In this document: piece after piece, positions 1 to 8,304 of the stretch
Layout: every line of letters begins with the position of its first letter
Numbering within the stretch: the stretch's first letter is position 1
NCBI GenBank assembly: GCA_027600665.1
Contig: JADGJL010000835.1
Location: 1-13,063 of the forward strand
Direction of reading: 5' to 3'
Source of the DNA: Irineochytrium annulatum
Lineage: Eukaryota > Chytridiomycota > Chytridiomycetes > Chytridiales > Chytridiaceae
DNA length: 13,063 nt
Position numbers and translations under genes: made by a program
Notes under the pieces: generated by a model
Database searches by the model: none
Seen by the model: the letters and a program-made list of their open reading frames with translations, nothing else
What the model was told of the DNA's origin: nothing

Positions 1-1382
1 GAAGGAGGCGGAGGGTTGAACGCGACGCGGGGGGAATGTGGGCGTCGGCGGTTGGGGCGCCATCGACTTAGGTGAGGCGTTTAGGGGCAGATGCAAGGTG
101 TCGGCGTTTAGCAGAGAGGAAGACAGTTTACGACGCGGTGGGAGGAGGTTGTGTGGGTGCCGTTCACGGTGGGCGGAGCCTAGGGAGTGGCCGCGCTGCC
201 TGTGAAGGTGTTCGCGGAGAAGGATAGCCTCCTCCTTCGTGAGCGGCGCACCGGCCTCGACGGCGGCCATAATCGCTTCAGCATTTCGTGTTTTAGCGGG
301 TGACGACGTTGTCGCCGGTTGCGGCCAACTGGTTGTCGCGGCTTTGGTGCTATTCACCGCCTCTATCTCCCTCGTGAGAGCAACAACTTTCTCCTGCAAT
401 ACCCTTAGCTCCTGCCCAATTTCCTCGACTCGCACGTTGTCCTTTTCCCCCTCCAAAAACCACAGGTTCGCCATGTCCTTCATCTGCTCTGCCACGATCG
501 CGTCCATCGCTGATGAAGACGACGAGCCTCCATCGCCGCTAACCTGAACCACAGCATCAAATTTCGCAAGCTCGTCCATGGCAAACGCCCCAGCGTGCAG
601 CGCGGCCTCCTCCGTCGCCATCCTATTAGTCCGCTCTTTCTCCAGCAGCACCACACGATCCCTCATAGCCTGTATTCTTTCTCCACCCTCGAGCCTCTTG
701 ATTTGTTTCGCGCTCCTCGCCAGCGACGTCGTGATCGCGTCCCGCTCACGCTGCCTTGCCCGCCAGAGCTTGACCTCCGGGTCGATCAGGTCTCGGAAGC
801 GCCTGGCCGCTGGCGTGAGGAGCTCGGTGGAGGACGCCGAGCTGGTGACGGTCTCCGTGTGCCTCAAAGGCTGTGAGGATGCATCTAAACCCGTTATTTC
901 TGTGTGCCCTTCCGCGGCCGCGGCCGCGCCAACGAAAACTTCCGATTCCTCGCTCTCCCTTCGTCGCGCCATCTCCACGACCACCTCAGCTTCCTCCCTC
1001 TCCCGCTCCCTCCGTAGTCTCGTCATCTCCTCAACGTTCTCCCTAAATCTCATCCGCTGAATCGCGTCCAATTCCAGATTTTCTCTCTCCCTTCGTCTCG
1101 TCTCTTCCTCCGCTTCCTCTCTCGACATCCTCATTGCCGTCTCCAGCATCTCCCTGTCATACACATCAGCATCCGCCACGGCGCCTCGTTGTCCATCCTC
1201 TTCGGCCATGTTGACGCTTGACGTCGAGGACGAGCCAGGGATGACGAGGTCGGCATTGTAAGGAGGCGTGTAGGGTGGTACGGGCTCGTTCGGGTCTATT
1301 ACCGCAGCGCATTCAAGGTCAGTAAATGAATGGAAACAATCATCGCACCCTCTTTGTTCTTGCGTCGGAAGAGCCAGTTCAT
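1..1382 (-). CDS. UIM and coiled-coil protein, partial (C-terminus beyond left edge)
   Basis: No named family recognised. I model two exons: 1349-1382 and 1295 down past position 1. They are separated by a 53-base phase-1 intron (1296-1348) with donor GTGCGA, a CTGAC branch-like site and acceptor TAATAG. The start MNWLFRRKNKEG has A at -3. Exon 2 is open to the edge, giving about 443 visible residues. A Pro/Tyr-rich stretch (PPYTPPY, about residues 19-25) comes first. Residues about 58-75 fit a ubiquitin-interacting motif: L62, A65, S69 and E72 keep the L-xx-A-xxx-S-xx-E spacing inside acidic flanks. Charged Arg/Glu heptad-like coiled coil follows at about 70-130 and again at about 195-250 and 300-330. 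After that come Ser/Thr-rich and basic low-complexity parts. The UIM suggests ubiquitin binding (inference). A single-exon alternative starting at ATG 1443 keeps the intron sequence as coding. I prefer the spliced model because its intron resembles the others here. Confidence 0.72.
1296..1348 (-). other. Intron that decides the start of the UIM/coiled-coil gene
   Basis: On the minus strand the sequence starts GTGCGATG, has CTGACC about 20 bases before the end, and finishes TAATAG. It is 53 bases long and phase 1, like most introns in the plus-strand genes. It contains no in-frame stop, so a continuous reading frame hides it. Splicing joins the basic N-terminus (exon 1349-1382) to the Pro-rich segment. 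Confidence 0.6.
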
Positions 1383-2399
1383 GATCGCGGGCGTCGGGGA
1401 GTACTACGGCCGTCTGTGCATCGTTCTGTTCAGCATGAAGCATGCGCCCACGCAGGTTTCCCGTCGCGGTTGATGTGAAGAAACAACATTATCATGGACA
1501 CCTGAAGGTCCGACGCCGGACTGTCCCGCTTGCGCCACTCCGCGCCGTAACCCAATCTCCGGTCCCATCCACCGTCCGTCCACTGTCCGTCCACCGTCCA
1601 TCCCATCTCATTCCGCCCAGCCCTACCTGCGACCAAGGCACGCCAAAAATGGTGGTTGGGCAAGTTGCCGTTGCTCACCGTCGCCGATGTCACAAACGGT
1701 CGGCTGCTGATGACGGCGGCAATCAACTGGGACATGGCGTAGTGGGCTTGTCGGCGTGGGGACCGTCTCAGCCGACGTCGCGGATTTCTTTGACATTGCC
1801 GTCCGAACCCCCTTAGTCTTCTAGGGTGGGTCGGCTGTCGCTTTTACCCAACCACCGAGCAGGTGCCAAAGGTCACAATCAAAGTGAGGCGCTTTCAGTG
1901 AAGCTGTGAGTTGATCCTACAAATTATTGTTCTTACTAATAGAATTGCTCCGTGATCGACATCTTCGTTTCCGTTTCTAACAAGCGTCTACGTCTTCCCT
2001 GGTTTTAAGGATACTTTTTATACTTTATCTCATTCTTTTTTCGGCCACTGTCAACATGTAATACTACCTAAGAAGCGAACAAACCTCGTTTACACCGCTC
2101 TTCGTCGATTGTGCCACTTTCGATTTGGCGGTGACTGTAAATCAAATATATTGCTGATCACATGTCCCATAACTAGCACATTCATTGTTAATACATAAAG
2201 ACATAAGACAAAGTTCAAATAAGTGGTGGAGGTATTTCGATAATCACACGAACGGAATGAAAAACTATTCGCCACGGGGAATAAACTTTAAAACTGTGTA
2301 TAAAAACGATGCGAAGGCGAAACAAGCTACAAATAACAAGCTCAACAAGGCACGCAAACAAAACGAAAGGGGGTGTAACGTAGCTTTATAGAAATATGT
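1383..2399. other. Non-coding stretch upstream of the UIM gene; no gene recognised
   Basis: The part nearest the UIM gene is GC-rich and presumably holds its promoter and 5' leader, but I see no clear TATA or CCAAT box at a convincing distance. It includes the 11-base repeat at 1569-1601. From about 1910 to 2390 the DNA is clearly more AT-rich, with only short unrelated open frames. The overlapping minus-strand frames at 1404-1735 read through the repeat and look like chance frames. Confidence 0.5.
1569..1601. repeat. Three-copy 11-base tandem repeat
   Basis: Units CCACCGTCCGT (1569-1579), CCACTGTCCGT (1580-1590) and CCACCGTCCAT (1591-1601) lie head to tail, each differing by one base from the first. 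The repeat lies upstream of the UIM gene. No function can be assigned from the sequence. Confidence 0.85.
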
Positions 2400-3109
2400 G
2401 TGCAAACACGGTTGCAATGCATCCGTGAGAGCGTTGTCAGGAGAATACTCCTCTTGAGCCTCGTCGTCGGAATCGACAGCCTTGCTTTTGCCATTGAACA
2501 GCTGGATCTAGTCCTCAGGCGAAAGTCCGGCCGCCTTCAATACCTTCACTCCACCCTCGCCCACAGCGGCTGCAAAGGAATATTGTCACTCTCACACAAA
2601 GTCGGAAATTCTTAGCGCTGAATGCTGCTGAACGCCTGGCGAAGTGGAATAATTACATTAATATCCGAAGGTGATGGAAAGCAAAGGGAAGGAAGACACA
2701 CTTTGCTTCGTCTCAAACAGCTGCACAATCCTCTTCTCGATCGTGTTCACAATGGCGATCTTGTGAACAGCGACCTCCTTGGTCTGGCCGAAGCTAAATG
2801 TCTAGTAAAATTTCAGTCCGTGCAGAACAGTCGCGGCCGTCTTCATGGGGCCGATGCCCGTAATCAGGCCGCTGACGACGGCCGACGTGCCGTTGGGGTC
2901 TGGCATGACCAAGGTTGGAAGGGACAAGCGCGGTCAGTGAGTTAATGGTGAATGTGTATACAGGGAGGCCCACCTACCGGCATCACATTCTCCTAGCCCC
3001 TCCAGCCCTGCAAGATGGGCTTGCCGTCAAATCGCTTGCGCTTGCGATCCGCGGTGTCGACTGGGGACGACTCGAATCCCGGGCGGTTGTTGCGGACGTT
3101 CCCGAACAT
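2400..3109 (-). pseudogene. Relic of a SNF2-family helicase/ATPase (ULS1/RAD5-like C-terminus)
   Basis: Two minus-strand blocks look like the end of a SNF2 helicase. At 2703-2801 the frame reads FGQTKEVAVHK, then IVNTIEKRIVQLFETKQ. This matches helicase motif VI (R-x-x-R-x-GQTK-x-V) and the following T-[IV]-E-x-[RK]-I segment, with both motif VI arginines lost. At 2487-2570, in the same frame, AAVGEGGVK followed by SPED-stop-IQLF resembles the GEG...LS.EDL..LF tail of ULS1/RIS1/RAD5-type fungal proteins. A possible decayed Walker A (GIGPMKT, about 2835-2855) lies only about 20 residues before motif VI, so the intervening ATPase is missing. A likely N-terminus, MFGNVRNN, starts at 3109 with A at -3. 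TAG codons interrupt at 2993-2995, 2802-2804 and 2508-2510. Intact family members remodel chromatin or act in DNA repair; this copy should be non-functional. The family call is fairly firm, the subfamily and edges less so. Confidence 0.62.
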
Positions 3110-3153
3110 CGTGGCTGAACGAGGGTGATGGGCGGCAAGAGGGTTGAGATAGT

Positions 3154-3176
3154 TGCTGCTGCTGCTGCTGCTGCTG
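3154..3176. repeat. TGC/GCA trinucleotide microsatellite
   Basis: Nearly eight perfect copies of a TGC triplet. On the minus strand they read as AGC codons, giving a run of seven serines just upstream of the MFGNVRNN start of the SNF2 relic. Simple-sequence slippage is enough to explain it. Confidence 0.9.
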
Positions 3177-3189
3177 TGGACCTCCACAC

Positions 3190-3605
3190 CTTGGGCCGGG
3201 GACGCCGTCGATGAAGAGGAGTTAGGAGACGGGAGGGAGAAAGAGTCGCTGCGACATTTACTCCTTAACCTTTCTGACGGACAAAGCTGTCCAAGCCCGG
3301 CCTAGAGACAATTCGTAGTTATTGCAAACGCGCCATTAACCACCGTGCTGGGCTTCACATATTAGATTTGATTTATACATAATTGAGCTTGATTTCCTTT
3401 ATCTTTAAGATAACCAGGAATATCAGCTTAATTATATTTCCATGCATTTACTTCCTTTAGTTAGGGCGTTTCTACGTCTAAGCAAAATGTTCTAAGCTCG
3501 TGTGATTTGATTTCATTTTTGCCGAGATTCGTTCGTCTGTCCATCGAAAAGGGAGAAGCGCGTTCATTCAACACCTGCAACTCCGTCATCGCAACCAACG
3601 TCAAC
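3190..3605. other. Intergenic promoter region of the thiolase gene
   Basis: This separates the minus-strand SNF2 relic from the plus-strand thiolase, so it is a divergent promoter region by position. The stretch 3350-3520 is AT-rich (including TTTATACATAA near 3370). The DNA from 3540 to the ATG is more GC-rich, as expected of a 5' leader. No binding site can be named with confidence. Confidence 0.45.
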
Positions 3606-5523
3606 ATGGCCGCCCAGAGGATCAACGCTTTCGCCAACCACCTGAACACCCCGGCCGCGCCGGCTCAGGAGCCCCGCTTCGTGTCGGAGAACCACGCTTC
3701 GTCTGGTTCGTACTTCGAGTCCACCTCGTCGGCGGCGATCTCGAGCTCGAGCTGTGGTCTCGAGCGTCGTTGTCCTATGCTGTTGGCTGATCCTCTGTTT
3801 TCGCAGCGCGCGCTCCCAAGAGCCCTGACGATGTCGTGATCGTGAGGTGCGTCTTCTTCGCCTTCTTATTGCAACATGATGATACTGACATCAGCTCCTT
3901 AGCGCCTACCGCTCGGCTCTCACGAAGGGCGGCAAGGGTGGGTTCAGGGAGACCCACCCCGAGTACATCATGGCCGAGGTTTTCAGGGTATGTAGGGAGC
4001 AGCACGGTGTTTCTACTGAGGATCACCTCCCTCATCGCTGACTGTACAGGCCACGATCGCCAAGACCGGCATCGACCCCGCCGTCGTCCAGGACATCCAG
4101 GTTGGCAACGTCTTGATGCCCGGTGCTGGTGTCACCACCGCTCGTATGGCCGCCCTCTACGGGTGAGGCTCCTTCGCTACCTCCATGACCGAAGAGTTCG
4201 GCCTAACGTTATGTCGCTTTAGTGGATTCCCGAACACCACGGCCGTTTGCGCCGTCAACCGGCAGTGCTCCTCCGGTCTTGCCACCGTCGCCAGCGTCGC
4301 CGCCGCGATTAAGGCCGGCCACATTGACATCGGCATCGGCGCTGGTGTCGAGTCCATGTCCATGTACTACGGGCCCGGCGCCATGCCCACCGACCTTTCC
4401 CCCGAAGTCATGGCTTTTGGTCCTGCCGCCGATGTGTGAGTTTCTTGTCGCTGTGCTTTACTGGTCAGCCGTGGCGCTTACGACGCATCTTAGCATGATT
4501 CCCATGGGCACCACCTCGGAGAACGTCGCGGCCGAGTTTGGCGTCTCCCGGGCGGACCAGGACGCCTTCGCGCTCCGCTCGCACACGCTGGCCCTCAAGG
4601 CGCAGAAGGAGGGCCTTTTCAACGAAGAGATCGTTCCGATCAAGATCGCCGACGGCACTGTCGTCTCCGTCGACGACGGCATTCGCCCAACGACCGCCGA
4701 GAAGCTCGGTCAATTGAGGCCCGCGTTTAAGAAGGACGGTACCTCGACCGCCGGGAACTCCTCGCAAGTCACGGACGGCGCTGCCGCGGGTGGGCCTTGA
4801 TTTTGGATTAGGTCGCTTGGCTTGATTTGTGTGATTCTGACTATGTCTTTGTCATCTCAGTCGTCCTCGCCCGCCGCAGCTTCGCCGAGAAGCACGGCCT
4901 GAAGCCCATCGCCCGCTTCCTCGGCTTCTCCATCGTTGGCTGCCCGCCGCGCATTATGGGTATTGGTACGTCAGTCTGAAAAGAGTATAGCCGCAAAACC
5001 AGCTCTAATCTCTATTTTTAGGCCCGGCTCTTGCCATCCCCGCCGTTCTGAAGCAGGTCGGCCTCGGCATCAACGACATCGACATTTACGAGATCAACGA
5101 GGCCTTCGCCTCGCAGGGTGAGTCAGCTTTATTATTGCCGTTTAAAGGGTAAGGGAGTCTAATTAATAACTTTCAATTGCAGCCGTCTACTGCGTGCGCA
5201 AGCTCGGCATTAACGTCGAGAAGGTCAACCCTAAGGGTGGGGCGATCGCGTTCGGCCATCCCATGTTCGTGATAGCTTCACCCTCATTTTTTTTGGTTGT
5301 TTTTTTTAGCTAATATAGTCGTTGATATAGGGGTGCCACCGGTGCTCGTCAGGTCGCGACCCTCCTCCCCGAGCTCCGCCGCAAGAAGCAGCGCTACGGT
5401 GTTATCTCCATGTGCGTCGGCATCGGCATGGGTGCTGGTAAGGGGCTTCGATGTTTATTAACGAGTTCGGCCTAATAACCTTTTTATAATGCAGCTGCTG
5501 TCATTGAGAACGAGGTGCTGTAA
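3606..5523 (+). CDS. Peroxisomal 3-ketoacyl-CoA thiolase (acetyl-CoA acyltransferase)
   Basis: Catalyses the last step of beta-oxidation, cleaving 3-ketoacyl-CoA with CoA to acetyl-CoA and a shortened acyl-CoA. Eleven exons: 3606-3753, 3807-3846, 3903-3987, 4050-4162, 4223-4435, 4494-4789, 4861-4965, 5022-5117, 5183-5264, 5331-5437 and 5495-5523. Together they give 437 aa, close to the family length. Residues 5-13, RINAFANHL, form a textbook PTS2 signal for Pex7-dependent peroxisomal import. The core begins [12 protein letters not shown] and has the nucleophile in NRQCSSGL (Cys144), the GHPMGATG motif (His391) and the CVGIGMGAG loop (Cys421), so all catalytic residues are present. ATG 3606 has A at -3 and G at +4. 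The only uncertain junction is the exon 1 donor: 3754 (GTGGTC) was chosen, but 3757 or 3706 also keep frame and would alter a Ser-rich linker. A POT1/FOX3/ACAA1 orthologue by similarity. Confidence 0.96.
3610..3651 (+). other. PTS2 peroxisomal targeting signal of the thiolase
   Basis: Within the first 14 codons the nine residues RINAFANHL fit the PTS2 pattern [RK]-[LVIQ]-x-x-[LVIHQ]-[LSGAK]-x-[HQ]-[LAF] at every constrained position. The mature core begins about 40 residues later, leaving a low-complexity linker typical of cleavable PTS2 presequences. Confidence 0.85.
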
Positions 5524-5627
5524 GGTTGTGCAGTTTGAGTGTGTCGTTTGTGCTTTTTTCGACCGTTTGGCTTGCTCCTCATCACTGGTTGCTGGCCCTT
5601 TGAACTTCATGTCTCGCTTTTTGCTTC

Positions 5628-5633
5628 AATAAA
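5628..5633 (+). terminator. Polyadenylation signal AATAAA of the thiolase gene
   Basis: A canonical AATAAA lies 105 bases after the thiolase stop, preceded by T-rich sequence and followed by TATGTAG. Position and strand fit the 3' end of the thiolase transcript. Confidence 0.65.
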
Positions 5634-5639
5634 TATGTA

Positions 5640-6588
5640 GCTTTGTCATCAAACAACGTCAAGTCGACATATCACGCTGCGCGAGGCATATTCATTCGCT
5701 CCTAACTCTCTATACATTGTCCTAATGATGTAGCTTTTCCCACCTTTTTTGCCGTCAATAGCGGTACGGTTGCGCGTCCATTAGTTATTACCTTAATAGG
5801 TAAGCGTTCCCGGCCTGACACGATTGCAAAAGAGGTCGCTGCTGCCTCAAACGGATAGGCAGCTATCCCATGCCGTCTGCAAACACGTTGACCAGCGCAC
5901 CCTTGGGTGGACGTCCGCTTTCTGACTCCATTGACTCTAGCTAAGATCTGCACCGAGCTTTGCGTCTCGTGACCGAGGTGGTCTGCGACCAAATTCCCGC
6001 GCGTCAGCCTCCCGGCGCGTCGAGGAGGTAAAACTCCACCACCCAACGACGCAGCCACTATGAAGTCATCACCCTTTGCGGCAGTTTCGCTTGGCCTGGC
6101 GGTGGGCCTCAACCCAACATCGATGACCGTCCCGCCGCCAACTCCTTTGGTGAGGACCACGTCCTTCCGGTTCGCGCATGCTATCCCCGCGGTGTCCTTC
6201 CCCCCTGCAGCTCCTTGGCTAACTCAACAAAATCCCAACGAGCTCCCACCACGGCGCCAACATAGGCCAAAGGTCCCCAAATTCCTTTTTAGAACGTTCA
6301 TCACCGCGAGGGCCTCGGAAGCGGACGGCCAGCTTAAACGCCAAGGCAAGATGCTCGTCGCTGAAGCGGACGCTTTGCTCAAGGCGTTGTCGTTGATGCA
6401 CGCCGAGATCGCGCGAACGGCGTCCCGCCTCGTCATCAAGGACATCAGATGGCTTGCCCCGGATTGGGCGGTCTTGAAGCAGGTCGCTTGGATACCGCGG
6501 TCACGGGCGTAAGCGTGGGGAGATCGAGGCAATAGCATGTCGTCCAGAGCTCAGGGAGAGGGGTTATCGGCTGACTCCATCGTGGTTC
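5640..6588. other. Unassigned stretch between thiolase and otubain genes
   Basis: Nearly 950 bases with no family I recognise. Several overlapping frames are open: minus 5702-6160 (152 codons), minus 6224-6538 (104) and plus 6060-6512 (150). None has a recognisable domain, clear splice-joined partner, or start context that singles it out. The base composition from 5900 to 6540 is GC-rich like coding DNA. It may hold an unrecognised or decayed gene or simply GC-rich spacer in which stop codons are rare. Confidence 0.4.
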
Positions 6589-6594
6589 TATAAA
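6589..6594 (+). promoter_or_regulatory. TATA-box candidate for the otubain gene
   Basis: A perfect TATAAA stands 82 bases before the chosen ATG of the otubain gene. With initiation about 30 bases downstream it would leave a leader of roughly 50 bases. Position is plausible; function is inferred. Confidence 0.45.
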
Positions 6595-6675
6595 CCGAAA
6601 ACGAACGCAATGGGAGCCGCGCTGGTTGAGTGGGCCGGTAGCCAACCCCGAAATTTTGAATCATCAGCAGCAGCA

Positions 6676-7690
6676 ATGGCCGAGACAACCGCACCTGCCG
6701 CGGCGGACACCCGGCCGACAGACCAGGAGATCCTGGACTACGAGCGCCAGCTCAAGGAGGAGATGACGGGCCACCAGCCCCTCGTCGGCCCCCTCTCCGA
6801 CTTCTCCTCCCTCCAACTCGAGTACGCGACGGGCGCCGCCATATTCCGCCGAAAGATCGCGGACCTGACCACCACCCACACGGGCATGCGCGCCATCAAG
6901 AAGGACGGGAACTGCTTCTACCGGGCCATCAGCTACCGGTTCTGCGAGGCCGTGATGCAGGCCGCCGAGGGGTCAGATTGGCGACGCGTGGCACTGGAGA
7001 GGGTGGAGGGGACCAAGGATGCGTTGAAGGCGGCGGGCTATGACCCGATCATCACGGAGGACTTTTTCGAGCCGTTTCGGGATGCGCTGAACCTGGAGAG
7101 GGCGCATGGGTGGGAGGAGAAGCTGCTCGAGACGTTCCGGACGGAGGTGGGCAATGGAGCCGTCGTGGCTCTCTCTCATTTGCCTTGCTGGTGCGTTCAG
7201 TAGTAACCGAGGCTGAAGTACCTCAGCGACACTATTGTTTGTTACCTTCGACTGGTGACAGCTGCAGTGTTGAAAAATGTGGGTGACGCGTTTTCCCGCT
7301 ACAATCTTTTGAAAGCCGCAATAATTAATACCTCTCGGCGTTTTAGAACCGGGATATGTACGAAGCATTTATCCTGGATTCATATCCGTCACTGGATGCG
7401 TTCATATCATCACAAGTCGAACCGAGTAAGACATGACACTGGGCGTGTCTTTTTTGCAATTAAGGAGTGCTTATCATTTTTTTACCCTCTTAGTGAGCAT
7501 TGAAAGCGATCAGATCCACATCGTGGCCATCGCAAACGCACTCTCCCTAAACATCAACGTCGCCGACCTCGATGGATCCGATACCAAGCTGAACTTCCAC
7601 GAGATATCGCCGATGGAGCCGCTGAACCCGCACGAGCAGCCGAGAATAACGCTGCTGTATAGGCCGGGACACTACGATATTGTATATTAA
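6676..7690 (+). CDS. Otubain (OTU-family deubiquitinating cysteine protease, peptidase C65)
   Basis: Removes ubiquitin from conjugates; animal OTUB1 prefers Lys48-linked chains and also inhibits some E2 enzymes. Four exons (6676-7146, 7219-7278, 7347-7425, 7494-7690) give 268 aa, almost the length of human OTUB1 (271). Residues from about 14 on (TDQEILDYERQLKEE, then LVGPLSDFSSL) match the otubain N-terminal helices. The catalytic box is KKDGNCFYRA, with Asp77 and Cys80. Exon 2 supplies YLSDTIVCYLRLVTAAVL, and exons 3-4 the segment ending VEPMSIESDQIHIVAIA. The C-terminal LLYRPGHYDIVY holds His263. Intron 1 uses GTGGGC...CTGAAG; reading through it meets an in-frame TAG, so it must be removed. 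A longer frame starting at 6610 exists, but ATG 6676 matches family length and has A at -2 and C at -3 (CAGCA-ATG). Catalytic residues appear intact. Confidence 0.95.
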
Positions 7691-8198
7691 GGTTAGGGGG
7701 TTTGGGACGTATTGGACTGTGTTTACTTGATAATATGTAGTTGCAATCCCTGCATGAAGGAACGGATATTTTGTTCCACATCCACAACTCTCCTGATGCA
7801 GTTTAATACGATGTGATAATGAAGGAGCGTTCGTGGTAGACGTCCATTGCTTTCTTTTCATAACGCAGTTGCCTGCAGTTTCATCGACCGGGCATTCGGC
7901 AATGGTTTGCGTGTAAGCGTGAGCTCGTTTGAGTCAATAACGCTCCACGCCGGCAACGCACCGTCTCCCCCATTACCAATTATCAGCGACCTGTATATTG
8001 GCGTCACTTGCGAGTCACGCCTGTGTAAGGATAAGCGTGCCGCCTAACGCCAAACGGGCAACGATAAAAACACTGAGAGAACACACCCACTCCCCACTGG
8101 TGACATTAACGATGAGGGTAATTTTCGACAGCCAAACGACCGACAACGACAAAGGCTTGGATTCTCTTTCAACCCAAACCACGAGACCTCCATTCGCC
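7691..8198. other. Intergenic region: otubain 3' end and SCOT promoter
   Basis: No gene seen. The first part would carry the otubain 3' UTR, with no canonical AATAAA nearby. The rest lies upstream of the CoA transferase gene. It has a CCAAT at 7976-7980 and a reverse CCAAT (ATTGG) at 7997-8001, about 200 bases before the SCOT ATG, a possible binding site for the CCAAT-binding (HAP) complex. Short open frames here show no family signature. Confidence 0.4.
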
Positions 8199-8304
8199 AT
8201 GACACCCCTTGTCGCGCGCCTCGTCGCCGGCCCCTCGTCCCATCGCGCCGCCCGCGCCGCCCGCACCCCGCTAACCGTCGTCGGCATCCGGTGGCTCACT
8301 ACAG
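8199..8304 (+). other. Mitochondrial targeting presequence of SCOT (exon 1)
   Basis: Exon 1 encodes [16 protein letters not shown] and a further 19 residues rich in Arg, Ala and Thr, without Asp or Glu, able to form a basic amphipathic helix. It falls before the conserved catalytic domain, which starts in exon 2. The whole presequence therefore sits on its own exon. Confidence 0.75.

Noticed and set aside
578..1060. 160-codon plus-strand frame, Ser/Leu-rich
   Set aside because: It is antisense to the coiled-coil region of the UIM gene. Ser/Leu-rich frames are the usual shadow of Glu/Arg-rich coding sequence.
1404..1735. Minus-strand frames upstream of the UIM gene as extra N-terminal exons
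   Set aside because: They run through the 11-base repeat and have no family resemblance. The spliced start at 1382 gives a complete, plausible N-terminus without them.
2915..2993. A clean intron joining MFGNVRNN to the SNF2 frame as proof of an intact gene
   Set aside because: A phase-1 GT-AG intron can be drawn here, but TAG codons lie just before it and within the next exon, so the gene still cannot be read through.
1..7690. A ubiquitin cluster made of the UIM protein and otubain
   Set aside because: The two genes are on opposite strands, over 5 kb apart, with a thiolase and a pseudogene between. Proximity alone does not support a functional unit.
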